A stretch of 64,000 nt of DNA from WHUA01 sp963711215 (GTDB lineage: Bacteria > Pseudomonadota > Alphaproteobacteria > UBA8366). Position 1 is the stretch's first letter; each line of letters starts with the position of its first letter. The stretch covers positions 434,001 to 498,000 of the forward strand of contig CAVQDH010000013.1 of assembly GCA_963711215.1 (NCBI GenBank), read 5' to 3'. The position numbers were made by a program, and so were the translations under genes. The notes below the pieces were generated by a model. The model saw only the letters and a list, made by a program, of their open reading frames with translations. It searched no databases and had not been told where the DNA came from. Positions 54,119-63,022 of this stretch are shown in pieces.

Positions 54119-54313
54119 ATGGTCAAGGCATCTATCATTCGCTTGCTGGGCGACAGGTCCGGCGCTTCGTCGCTCGAATACGCGCTGGCGGTCGTTCTGA
54201 TCGGCGTTCTCGCGATAGCCGCCCTCGACAGGCTGGGCAGTTCCGTGAGCAACAGCATGTCGAACACCAGCGACAGCCTGGTATCCGCCAGCGACACCGT
54301 GAAATCCCACTGA
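54119..54313 (+). CDS. Flp-like (type IVb) pilin, copy 2
   Basis: 64 residues. Leader ends in DRSG, then ASSLEYALAVVLIGVLAIAAL with Glu-Tyr at +5/+6, as for class IVb prepilins. It diverges from the canonical ATAIEYGLIAAL of copy 1 and the tail is Ser/Asn-rich. The ATG at 54119 has AGGAGAGG just upstream. It is the second gene after pseudo-receiver copy 2, mirroring copy 1. It could be a minor pilin or pseudopilin. Confidence 0.85.
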   Translation: MVKASIIRLLGDRSGASSLEYALAVVLIGVLAIAALDRLGSSVSNSMSNTSDSLVSASDTVKSH

Positions 54314-54411
54314 TCGGAGCCGGCGCCGGACGATAGGCCGGCGGCGCTTCGGCCCATGGTGTTCCGCGGCAAGGGGCGGCGGGAGCCACAGAGCATGAAG
54401 AGCAAGAAACA

Positions 54412-54774
54412 ATGCAAGCGAGCGCAGCGTTAAACGACGAGTGGGAGGCGCAAGCCGACGTGGCCCGCTACCGGGCCATCCTGAAGCAGCGGACCCGCTA
54501 TTACCTGGCTCAGCGCGACGCGGGGGTTCCCGCGCTCGGCGCCGCCATTCTCGACCTGATCATCCTCGGCAACCTCGAAACCTGCTGCATGGGCGTGGAA
54601 TCGCTGTCCGAGGTCCTGGCGCTGTCGCGCACGGCCGTCCGCCAGCAGGTGGTCGAGCTGATCAAGGACGGCTGGGTGGAAGTGACGCAGTCCCGCGCCG
54701 GCGTGAGCCTGCACGCGACCGACAAAGCCGCCGGCTTCGCCGAGCAGTGGATCGGCATCGCCGCGCCGGACTGA
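54412..54774 (+). CDS. Small winged-helix (MarR-like) DNA-binding protein
   Basis: 120 residues. A helical N-terminus (VARYRAILKQRTRYYLAQ) is followed by AILDLIILGNLE, a recognition region VLALSRTAVRQQVVELIKDGWVEV and a beta wing TQSRAGVSLHATDKA. The layout is MarR/ArsR-like with no ligand pocket residues that I can name. It lies 98 bases after the Flp-like gene and is likely part of the same cluster. Target unknown. Confidence 0.7.
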   Translation: MQASAALNDEWEAQADVARYRAILKQRTRYYLAQRDAGVPALGAAILDLIILGNLETCCMGVESLSEVLALSRTAVRQQVVELIKDGWVEVTQSRAGVSLHATDKAAGFAEQWIGIAAPD

Positions 54775-55087
54775 CCGCCGGACCATCGCGGACATGCTTA
54801 ACGGGGACTGGCGGCTGCTAGCAGAGCGGCCTGGTTCCGGGATGGGATGTCTTCGCCGGTGGTAGAAATAAGGCGCTGATATTTACGATATCTCTAAAAT
54901 ACATAGAAATTTACGAATATTTATTATTAACCTTAACAAAAAAATCTTGTTATTTCAAGATATTTACTTAAGGTGTAGATCATAATTATATGAGCGTTAC
55001 TGTGGTCTCTAAGGTATTATTACTAGCCGGTTAAAATATAATCTGGGTTAACCCCACCGGCGGGATGGCACGGGACAGGAATCGAAG
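54775..55087. promoter_or_regulatory. A+T-rich island (about 24% G+C) upstream of the pseudo-receiver-PilZ gene
   Basis: 54901-55020 has 29 G+C in 120 bases by hand count. TAGATCATAATTAT at 54975-54988 is the inverse of the motif at 53052-53065. No gene is supported here. Confidence 0.7.
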
Positions 55088-55765
55088 ATGGTGAAGACGA
55101 CCATTTGTTTGGCAGGCGGAACGGCATCGGAGCGCGCGACCCTCGGTCGCGGCCTGACGGCCGGCGGCTTTGATGTCGTCGGGAGCTTCCCCGACGCGGG
55201 CGCGTGCAGCGATGCGGCCGGCGGCTTCGAAGAGCCCGAGATGATCGTGATGCTGGCGCCGGTGGCGGGGGCGATCGGCGAGGCCGACGTGCTGGCCATC
55301 AAGCGGATGTATCCGGAGGCGAGCGCGGTCATCCTGGACGGCGGCGCCACGCGCACCGAACTCACCGCCTTTATCGAGGCGGGCCTGAACGGCTATCTGC
55401 CCGCGACGCTGGAGGCGAACGCGCTTCTGCAGTCGTTGCGGGTGATCCTGCTCGGCGAGCAGCTCTACATCACCGGGGTAAGGCCCGCCGCGGCCCAGGC
55501 GTCGCGCAGCGACCGGCGCGCGTCGCCGCGCAAGCGCACGCTCCGCCGGGCGTCCATTCTGGTCGACGGCAAGCACGAGGTCATCGACGGCATGGTGCTG
55601 GACATGTCGGAGACGGGCGCGAAGATCCGCCCGGCGAACCTCGCCCAGCTGCCCGCCCGCTTCGAGCTGCGCTGCGGCTTCGGGCGGACCTACGCCTGCG
55701 AGATCGTGCGGCGGTCGGCCTTCTATCTGGGCGTTCAGTTCGTCGAGCCCACGACTGTTGCGTAA
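55088..55765 (+). CDS. Aspartate-less receiver fused to a PilZ (c-di-GMP-binding) domain
   Basis: 225 residues. The first 125 resemble the pseudo-receivers above: ICLAGGTASERATL in place of the acidic pair, IVMLAPVAG in place of the phosphoacceptor, and AGLNGYLPATLEANALLQSLRVILLGEQLYIT matching their C-terminal receiver part. Instead of a helix-turn-helix it ends in a PilZ domain: RKRTLRRAS (basic RxxxR) and LDMSETGAKI (D/NxSxxG), the two c-di-GMP-binding motifs. The binding residues look intact. The ATG is at 55088. I infer a c-di-GMP-responsive effector of the same system. Confidence 0.88.
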   Translation: MVKTTICLAGGTASERATLGRGLTAGGFDVVGSFPDAGACSDAAGGFEEPEMIVMLAPVAGAIGEADVLAIKRMYPEASAVILDGGATRTELTAFIEAGLNGYLPATLEANALLQSLRVILLGEQLYITGVRPAAAQASRSDRRASPRKRTLRRASILVDGKHEVIDGMVLDMSETGAKIRPANLAQLPARFELRCGFGRTYACEIVRRSAFYLGVQFVEPTTVA

Positions 55766-55949
55766 TGGCGCAGGCCGCCGGATTTTTTTGCGGCGGGTTG
55801 GGTAAATCGCGAAAAATCAAGGCGTTACGGTGTCCCGTGACCGCCGTCATAGAGCAAAAAATAAACAAGAATTAATAACTTGAGTCTATAGACGATCGAA
55901 GGCGGTGAGCGCTGTGTTCGAGCCTGTAAGTGCCGAGGGGAAGGTCGTC

Positions 55950-56429
55950 ATGAGCGAGTCAGTCGCTCGCATCGCGTCGGTCCTGGAGTATGACGGTCTG
56001 GGCGACCTGCTGCGCTATTGGCAGCTGGTGGGCCGGGGCGGCATGCCGTCGCGGGCCGATATCGACCCGGCCGATATCCCGAAGCTGCTCAGCAACGTGC
56101 TCCTGGTCGACGTGCAACGCGCGCCGATCCGTTTCCAGGTCCGCCTGTGCGGCACCGAGATCGACCGCCTGCTCGACCGGAACTACACCGGCTGCTTCCT
56201 CGACGACATGACCGTGGGCTATTTCGAGCGCGACATCCTGCTGGATTACGCCGAGGTCGTGCTGCACAAGCTGCCCAAGGTGACCCGGCGCAGCATCCTG
56301 ACGGCGCGCGGCCACTGGCTGCAGTACCAGCGCCTGCTGCTGCCGCTGTCCTCCGACGGCTGGAGCGTCGACAAGCTGCTCGGCGGCGTCTACGGCGAAG
56401 CCGCGGCCGAGATCCACAGCGCGGCTTAG
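55950..56429 (+). CDS. PAS_5 domain protein
   Basis: 159 residues. It follows the PAS_5 layout closely: LGDLLRYWQLVGRGGMPSRADIDPADIPKLLSNVLLVDV, then FQVRLCGTEIDRLLDRNYTG and a C-terminal RRSILTARGHWLQYQRLLLPLSSDG. These proteins are typical of Rhodospirillales and lack an output domain. The ATG at 55950 has GAGGGGAAGG upstream; a GTG at 55905 is weaker. Position after the REC-PilZ gene (184 bases) suggests but does not prove a link. Confidence 0.88.
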   Translation: MSESVARIASVLEYDGLGDLLRYWQLVGRGGMPSRADIDPADIPKLLSNVLLVDVQRAPIRFQVRLCGTEIDRLLDRNYTGCFLDDMTVGYFERDILLDYAEVVLHKLPKVTRRSILTARGHWLQYQRLLLPLSSDGWSVDKLLGGVYGEAAAEIHSAA

Positions 56430-56459
56430 GCCGAAAGCAAACATCTCCCCTAAGCCGTC

Positions 56460-56482
56460 GTAACCCGGCTTGACCGGGTTAC
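56460..56482. repeat. Palindromic intergenic repeat
   Basis: GTAACCCGG/CCGGGTTAC with loop CTTGA, family of 31519. Confidence 0.75.
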
Positions 56483-56596
56483 CCAAGGCACGGCTGCGGT
56501 ATCCGCGTGCGATAACGGGGAATAGGGCTGGGCGTCTGATCCACGCGGTGGTCCGACCTCAGGACTATTGTGTCGATTGCAGCCCTGGTGCCGTGG

Positions 56597-56619
56597 ATTC
56601 GCCGATTAAATCGGCGAAT
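56597..56619. repeat. Palindromic intergenic repeat
   Basis: ATTCGCCGA/TCGGCGAAT with loop TTAAA, followed by GACGA; diverged loop but same design as 31519. Confidence 0.7.
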
Positions 56620-56647
56620 GACGACCATTTGTGGATCAGTGCGCCAT

Positions 56648-57697
56648 TTACCCCCGAAACTGCGGCATCACCGTCTCGGCGAACAGGCGGAGGCTCTTGC
56701 GCGCCTTCTCGGTGCCGTAATAGGGCGGGTAATGCAGCAGGAGCGAGTCCATGCCCGTCGTGTCGGCGAGCGCGCGCAGCTTCCGCGTCACCGTCTCGGG
56801 CGAGCCGTGCAGCAGCGTGGTCGCGGCGAGCGCGTCGTAGTTCAGGTCGCCGCCGCCTTTCTCCGACACGGTGCCGAGATAGCCCGCCGTCGACTTGCCC
56901 ATGAAATGCGCCAGGTGGCGGAGGATGCCGGCCTCGCTGTCGGCGCGCGCCTCGGCGTCCGTGTCCGCGACATAGACCCAGCGTGCGACGTCGACATGGT
57001 TGCAGGCGGGGTTGGCGTTGTAAGGCTCGGGCGCCTGTTTGACGCGCGCGCGGTAGAATTCGATCTGCCCGGCGAGGACCTCGGCCGACGGCAGGGTGGA
57101 GAGCATCAGCCCGAAGCCGTGGCTCGCGGCGAAGGCGATCGAGCGCTCCGTTCCGGCGGCCATGTAGAGCGGCGGATGCGGGCGCTGGATGCTGACCGGA
57201 AAGATCTCGTAGTCGCCGCCGACCTTGGTCTTGAAATACCTGCCCTGGTGGTCGAGCGGCTTGCCGTGCAGCGCGTCGAGCACGATCGGGATCGCTTCCT
57301 CCTGGATGTCGCGGCGTTCGTCGAAGGGGATGCCGAGGCCTTCGAACTCGTAGGGCCGGTAGCCCGAGCCGAGGCCGAGGGTGATCCTTCCGCCGCTGAG
57401 GATATCGATGAAGGCCATGTTCTCGGCGATGCGCACGGGATTGTAGAGCGGCACCGTCATCACCGCGGTGCCAAGCCGGATCTGCTCCGTCTTGGCCGAG
57501 AGATAGCCCATATAGGCGAAGGGATCCGGCAGGATGCCGTACTGGTTGCTGAAATGATGCTCGGCGATCCAGGCCGTGTCGTAGCCGAGGCGGTCGGCCT
57601 CGACGATCTCCGCCGTCACGCGCGCATGCACGTCCCGGTGCGGGTAGGGCTCGGTGTCGATATTGGGATGGGACGTGAAGAGAATGCCGAACTTCAT
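56648..57697 (-). CDS. Luciferase-like (LLM) flavin-dependent oxidoreductase
   Basis: 349 residues, intact. FGILFTSHPNIDTEPYPHRD, TAWIAEHHFSNQYGILPDP, AENMAFIDILSGGRITLGLGSGYRPYEFEGLG and LLHYPPYYGTEKA are bacterial-luciferase-family motifs. It would use reduced FMN or F420 to oxygenate a small organic molecule. The next gene upstream (EthD-like, 16 bases) is in the same direction, so both probably act in one catabolic step. Confidence 0.93.
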   Translation of the reverse strand: MKFGILFTSHPNIDTEPYPHRDVHARVTAEIVEADRLGYDTAWIAEHHFSNQYGILPDPFAYMGYLSAKTEQIRLGTAVMTVPLYNPVRIAENMAFIDILSGGRITLGLGSGYRPYEFEGLGIPFDERRDIQEEAIPIVLDALHGKPLDHQGRYFKTKVGGDYEIFPVSIQRPHPPLYMAAGTERSIAFAASHGFGLMLSTLPSAEVLAGQIEFYRARVKQAPEPYNANPACNHVDVARWVYVADTDAEARADSEAGILRHLAHFMGKSTAGYLGTVSEKGGGDLNYDALAATTLLHGSPETVTRKLRALADTTGMDSLLLHYPPYYGTEKARKSLRLFAETVMPQFRG

Positions 57698-57713
57698 GGC
57701 GATTCCTTAAGGC

Positions 57714-58311
57714 TCAGCGCCAGTAGGGCGCGTAGGTGTTGATCAGGTCGACGCGCCCGGCGGCCTTGTCGAAGAACGCTTTCGGCGGGGCGAAGCTGTC
57801 GATCGGGACGCGGTGCTCGATCACCGCGCCATGCTCGCCCGGCGCGCATTCGTTGCGGTAGAGCCGGAGCTGCTCGACATTCGGGTCGTCCGCCGCGTAA
57901 CGCTCGAGCAGGTCCGTCAGCGCGGCCTCCTCGGCGCCGCGGAAACGGACGACGGTCAGATGGCAGCGGCTGTCGAGATGCTTCGTCACCGCGTCGCCCG
58001 GGACGATCTGCGTGCCTTCCAGCCGCCAGCGGCCGCGCGTGCTGCGCTGCACGCGCTTGGTCCAGATGCTGAGGTTGGCGACCGCCGATTGCGCGGTAAG
58101 CGTCGCTCTGCAGCACGCCGAGCGTTTCCAGGTCGTAGATCGCAAGGTAGCGCGGGAAGCCCGCGCGGCAGACGTAGCGCACGGCGGAGAGGAAGCCCGG
58201 CACGGCGGCGCGTTCCGGAATGTGCTCGTTGTCGTACCACGCGTTGAACTCGTCATCGTCGTTCAACGCGCATTCCATCATCACGAGCAGTATGCCCTTG
58301 GGTGTCGGCAT
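57714..58311 (-). CDS. DUF4286/EthD-like small-molecule-degradation protein (one frame break)
   Basis: About 198 residues. LLVMMECALNDDDEFNAWYDNEHIPERAAVPGFLSAVRY is the dimeric alpha-beta barrel (EthD/DUF4286) motif, with a second, diverged half after KHLDSRCHLTVVRF. The break near 58099 is repaired by removing one C of a CC pair, giving SDAYAQSAVANL. The ATG at 58309-58311. EthD-type proteins support degradation of ethers and similar compounds; here the partner is the LLM enzyme just downstream. Confidence 0.75.
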
Positions 58312-58477
58312 GGCGTTCCTCCCGGTTATCGATGCGCGCATTGGCTGCGTCGTTATCGGGGATTATAGGCAGGAACGCGAAGCGAGGGCGAATGCGCGGC
58401 CGCGAATTGGCAATTGACCGCGAGAGGTAATTCTCGGCTTGAGTAATCGCTTGGCGTGTTCCGGTAGAGGAAATGCC

Positions 58478-60060
58478 ATGGCGCACATATCGCATCTCGG
58501 CCAGGTCCTGAGCCTGAACGCGCATCTCTTCGCCGACAAGATCGGCGCGCGGGATCTCGAGCGTGCGATGACCTTCCGGCAATGGAACGCGCGCGCCTGC
58601 CGTCTCGCCAACGCCTTGCTGGGGATGGGCCTCGCCAAGGGCGACCGCGTCGCGGTGCTCGCCTACAACTGCGTCGAGTGGCTGGAGATCTACGCGGCGA
58701 CCGCCAAGGCCGGGCTGATCGCGGTGCCGGTCAATTTCCGGCTGGTCGGGCCGGAGGTGCGCTACATCGTCGAGAACTGCGAGGCGCGGGCGCTGATCGT
58801 GCAGCACGATCTGCTGGGCGTCGTCGAGGCGGTGCGCGCCGACCTGCCGGTGCCCGAAGCCAACTACATCCATTTCGGCGACGGGCGCGTGTCCGGCCGG
58901 ATACCGCGGCTACGAGGATCTGCTCGCCGCAGCCGGCGAGGGCGAGCCGGACGGTCGACGTGCAGCCCGACGACCCGTCGACATTGATGTACACCTCGGG
59001 CACGACCGGGCTGCCCAAGGGCGCCGTTCGCTCGCATCGCGGCAGCGCGATGATCGGCCTCGTCACGGACATCGAGATGGGCTTCGGCCGCGACGACGGC
59101 GGCCTGCTGGTGATGCCGCTCTGCCATGCCAACTCGCTCTATTTCGCCGCCGCCTTTCGCCGCCTGCGGCGCTTGCTCGACCGTCTATTCGCGCAAGAGC
59201 GTCGATCCCGAGCACCTCGTGCGCACGCTCGCCGAGAGCGGCGCCACCTTCACCTCGCTCGTGCCGACGCATTACATCATGATGCTCGGCCTTGCCGACG
59301 CGGTGCGCGCGAAATACAATGTCGACCGGGTGGCAAAGCTGCTCGTCTCCTCCGCGCCGGCGCGCCAGGACACCAAGCGCGCGATCATGGCGATGTTCCG
59401 CAACTCCGGGCTGCTACGAAGCTGTACGGCTCGACCGAGGCCGGCTGGGTCACCGTTGCTGCACCCGGAAGAGCAGTTCACCAAGCTCGGCTCGGTCGGG
59501 CGCGAATGCATCGGCTCGCGGCCGATCCGTCTGCTCGATCCCGACGGCAACGACGTCGCCCCCGGCGAAGCGGGCGAGCTCTTTTCCTGCAACCCATACA
59601 GCTTCGACGGCTACTGGAAGATGCCCGAGAAGACCGCCGAGGCGTTCCGCGGCGACTACTGCAGCGTCGGCGACCTCGCGCGGCGCGACGCGGACGGCTA
59701 CCTCTATCTCGTCGACCGCAAGAGCAACATGATCATCTCCGGCGGCGAGAACGTCTATCCGTCCGAGGTGGAGAGCCTGCTGGGCGGGCACCCGGAAGGT
59801 GCGGGAAGTCGCCGTGATCGGCATGCCCGATCGCGAAATGGGGCGAGCGCGTGCACGCCGTCATCGTCCTGCACGAGGCCGCGCGGGTGAACGAGGACGA
59901 GATCCTCGACTGGTGCCGCGACCGCATCGCCGGCTACAAGCGGCCGCGCTCGGTTTCCTTCCTCCGCGACGAGGACATGCCGCGCACCGCCACCGGCAAG
60001 ATCCAGCACCGGGTGCTGCGCGAGAAGTTGTCCGGCAGCTCCAGCGCTATCCCGCGCTGA
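58478..60060 (+). CDS. AMP-forming acyl-CoA synthetase (ANL family; eight frame breaks)
   Basis: About 524 residues after repair. Adenylation motif A3 is LMYTSGTTGLPKGAVRSH, A5 is YGSTEAGWV, A8 is NMIISGGENVYPSEVE and A10 is PRTATGKIQ with the catalytic Lys. A8-A10 and the core are all present but spread over three frames. Breaks lie near 58897, 58953, 59156, 59409, 59420, 59456, 59794 and 59842; each is repaired by removing one base from a run of 2-4. No stop or missense needs another explanation, so a decayed pseudogene is unlikely. The ATG at 58478 has AGAGGA eight bases upstream. Substrate unknown. Confidence 0.88.
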
Positions 60061-60460
60061 ACAGGATGTCCTGCGCGCCTTCCCACAGCACGCGCTTGCC
60101 CATCTTCTCCAGGTCGTCCTGGCCCTTGGTCACGGTGAGGAAATGGTTGCCGGCGAGCGCGCCCATCTTGCTGGCGAAGCTGGCGCTGCCGTAGGCGAAC
60201 AGGATCTCCGTCTCGCTGAATCCGCCGGGGTAGAGCAGCAGGTCGCCGCGCGACGGATGGCAGGTGTGGTTCTCGAAGCCGAGCCCGGTCTGGAAGTCGC
60301 CGAGCGGCACCCAGACCGCTTCGCCGCTCCAGCGCGAATGGATGACCTTGTTGCGGAACGGCAAGAGCGCGAGGAAGGCATGGCAGGTCGCGGGCGCCAG
60401 CGCCAGCTCGAGCCGCGCCTCGAAACGAAACGGTCCGACGTCGATCCGGAGATGGTCCAT
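60047..60460 (-). CDS. DUF3830 family protein (cyclophilin-like fold)
   Basis: 137 residues with FRFEARLELALAPATCHAFLALLPF, VIHSRWSGEAVWVP, CHPSRGDLLLYPGGFSETEILFAYG, matching the DUF3830 group. Its last 14 bases overlap the 3' end of the acyl-CoA ligase gene (convergent). Role unknown; the family often sits near amidase or catabolic genes. Confidence 0.9.
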   Translation of the reverse strand: MDHLRIDVGPFRFEARLELALAPATCHAFLALLPFRNKVIHSRWSGEAVWVPLGDFQTGLGFENHTCHPSRGDLLLYPGGFSETEILFAYGSASFASKMGALAGNHFLTVTKGQDDLEKMGKRVLWEGAQDILFSAG

Positions 60461-60507
60461 GCGCGGAATCCTCGCCTATCAGGCATCTGGCAAAAGACGG
60501 AAACCCG

Positions 60508-60586
60508 CCTCGTCCTGAGCCTGTCGAAGGACGAGTACGCTCCCGCATATCGAGCCGCTCATGCTTCGAAAAGCTCAGCATGAGGG
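60508..60586. repeat. Dispersed inverted repeat, second copy
   Basis: Arms at 60508-60535 (CCTCGTCCTGAGCCTGTCGAAGG...) and 60564-60586 (CTTCGAAAAGCTCAGCATGAGG) match the element at 2829-2901, with arm order exchanged. Confidence 0.75.
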
Positions 60587-60726
60587 AAAGGGCTGTTTCG
60601 TGATGCCCTCGCTCGCGGAAGCCCGAGTGTGCGTCAGCGCCGCGCCGGGCTCAACCCCGGCGGCGCTCACCCTGAGATGAAACATCGTCGCTTGTCGCGC
60701 ACGCCGTTGGTGATAGCCTTGCGGCG

Positions 60727-61486
60727 ATGAACGACGCCATGAACAGGATCGCCGTGATCACGGGCGGCAGCCGCGGCATCGGCGCGGCGACGGCCCGGCT
60801 GGCGGCGAAGCACGGCTACGACGTGTGCATCGCCTATGTCTCGGACGCCGCCGCCGCCGAACGGGTCGCCGGCGACTGCCGGCAACTCGGCGTCAAGGCG
60901 CTGGCCGTGCAGGCGGATGTCGCGCCTGGCGGCGGATGTCGAGCGGCTGTTCGCCGAATGCGACCGGGCGCTCGGGCCGGTCTCGCTTCTCGTCAACAAT
61001 GCCGCCACGATCGGCCGCGCGTCGACGGTGGCCGAACTGCCCGACGACGTGCTGCGCCGCACCTTCGAGGTCAACGTCCACGGCGCCTTCTACTGCGCGC
61101 GGGCGGCGATCAAGCGCATGTCGCGCAAGGCCGGCGGCGCGGGCGGGGCGATCGTCAACGTCTCGTCGACCGCCGCGACGCTCGGCAGTCCCGGCGAGTA
61201 CATCCACTATGCCGCGTCGAAAGGCGCGATCGACACCTTCACCATCGGTCTTGCGAAGGAGGTCGGCCCGGACGGCATCCGCGTCAACGCGGTCCAGCCA
61301 GGCACGACCGACACCGGCATCCATGCGCGCGCCGGCGTTCCCGAGCGCCCGGCGATGGTCGCGCGCACCGCGCCGCTCGGCCGCGCCGGCCGGCCCGAGG
61401 ACATCGCCGAGGCGATCCTCTGGCTGGCGTCGGACAAGGCCGCCTATGCGACGGGCGCGATCCTCAGGGTCGGCGGCGGGCTCTGA
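60727..61486 (+). CDS. Short-chain dehydrogenase/reductase (one frame break)
   Basis: 253 residues. The cofactor loop is TGGSRGIGAATA, NAG-type motif is VNNAATIG, the catalytic set is Ser in NVSSTAATLG and Tyr-Lys in YIHYAASKGA, with a C-terminal GAILRVGGGL. Classical SDR, NADP preference suggested by the basic SR after the glycine loop. The break near 60929 is repaired by dropping one C of a CC pair (QADVALAADVERLF). Convergent with the FMN oxidase gene; substrate unknown. Confidence 0.93.
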
Positions 61487-61492
61487 GCGCCG

Positions 61493-62669
61493 TCAGCCCC
61501 GCCGGTTGCGCAGCTGCTCGTCCTGGTCCCAGAGCACGAAGTCCGGGCCGAGCTGGGACAGCGCCGGGCAGCCGATCTGCGCCATGGTCAGGTCGATCTC
61601 GCGCTTAAGGATACCGACCGCCTTGGTCGCCCCGGCCTCGCCGCCGGCGACGAGCCCATAGAGCGTCGGCCGGCCGAGGAAGACGAACTTGGCGCCGAGG
61701 CAGAAGCGCGGTCAGCGCGTCGGAGCCGCGGCGCACGCCGCCGTCCAGCATCAGCGTCATGCGGTCGCCGACCGCGGCATCGATCGCCGGCAGGACGTCG
61801 AGCGGCGAGGGCGCGCGGTCGAGCTGGCGCGCGCCATGGTTGGAGACCATCAGCCCGTCGACGCCGACCTCGGCCGCGCGGATCGCGTCGTCCGGGCGCA
61901 TGATCCCTTTCAGCACCAGGTTGCGCGGCCAGAGCTTGCGGAACCGCTCGATGTCGCTCCAGGTCAGCCCGCCGCGGATCTGCGAGGACACGAAGTCGCC
62001 GAGCTCCTCGGCGTCGACCTTCTTGCCGACATAGGGCTCCCAATTCGCGGTGCGGGCGATGCCGTTCCGCATGTAGTCCTTGAACCAGAAAGGCCGGCGC
62101 AGCGCGTCGAGCTTGGATGCGAGCGACAGCCGGAGCGGGCGGCCGAAGCCGTTCCGCCGGTTGCGCTCGCGGTTCGAGCCGACCGGCACGTCGACCGTGA
62201 CCACCAGGGTCGACAGGCCGAGATCGGCCGCGCGGCGGATCATGTCCTCGGAGATCGCCTTGTCCTTGGCGACGTAGATCTGATACCAGCCGTGGTCGGG
62301 CGCGATCTTGGCCATGTCCTCCATCGAGGCGGTGGCGGCGCCGGACATGATGAAGGGGATGTTCGCGTCGCGCGCCGCCTTGGCCAGCATCAGGTCGCCG
62401 CCCCAGCGGTAGTTGCTGATGCCGCCGGTCGGCGCGATGCCGAAGGGGCTGGAATAGGTGCGGCCGAAGAGCTGGGCGGTCTGGTCGATCGTCGTGACGT
62501 CGACCAGGTAGCGCGGCATCAGCGGCCGGCGCGTGAAGGCATCCTGGTTGCGGACCAGCCCGTCCTCGTCGTCCACGCCGCCTTCGATGAAGTCGTAGAT
62601 GACCTTGGGCAGCCGCTTCTTGGCGATCTTGCGCAGGTCGTCGAGGTTGATGGCGTCGTTGTAATCCAT
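61493..62669 (-). CDS. FMN-dependent alpha-hydroxy-acid oxidase (lactate dehydrogenase/glycolate oxidase type; one frame break)
   Basis: About 390 residues. FMN barrel with MPRYLVDVTTIDQT, FGIAPTGG, QIYVAKDKAI, Lys in NLVLKGIM, and SNHGARQLDRAPSPLDVLPAI where His and Arg are the catalytic pair. The break at 61704-61705 (TT on the coding strand) is repaired by dropping one base: ALCLGAKFVFLGRP. The ATG is at 62667-62669. It would oxidise a 2-hydroxy acid such as L-lactate or mandelate. Short gap (6 bases) to the convergent SDR. Confidence 0.93.
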
Positions 62670-62841
62670 GGCGTTTCCCCGGTCGTTCTCGTTGCCGCGT
62701 CCGCGATCCTTCGGGACGGTCAGGGCTGTATTCTGGGGCGCAACGCCAAAAATGGGAAGCCGGAGCGCGCGGCGGGGGCCCGACGATGCGGTTGTGCGGC
62801 GCCGTTAAGGGGGGCGCAGGTGGAAAGGCCGGCGCACATGG

Positions 62842-62921
62842 ACTCCCGGACAAGCCCGGGAGTGACGAGATTTATTTAGTTTCATGTCTTTAACCGTCAT
62901 GCCACGGCTTGTCTGTGGCAT
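62842..62921. repeat. Two palindromic intergenic repeats
   Basis: Hairpin 62842-62863 (ACTCCCGG/CCGGGAGT, loop ACAAGC) and 62899-62921 (ATGCCACGG/TGTGGCAT, loop CTTGTC). The second has one change from the copy at 48655. Family of 31519. Confidence 0.8.
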
Positions 62922-63022
62922 CCATGGGCGGGTGCCGCGGCAATAACCGGCGTGCATAAGGCCGGCGACCTGCCGTAGGATGTCACCCTGGCGCGTCGGT
63001 GTGCGCATCACCGGAGAAGGTC

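Noticed and set aside
31519..62921. CRISPR array from the palindromic repeats
   Set aside because: Copies are single or paired, far apart, with variable stems and no spacers of uniform length; no cas genes.
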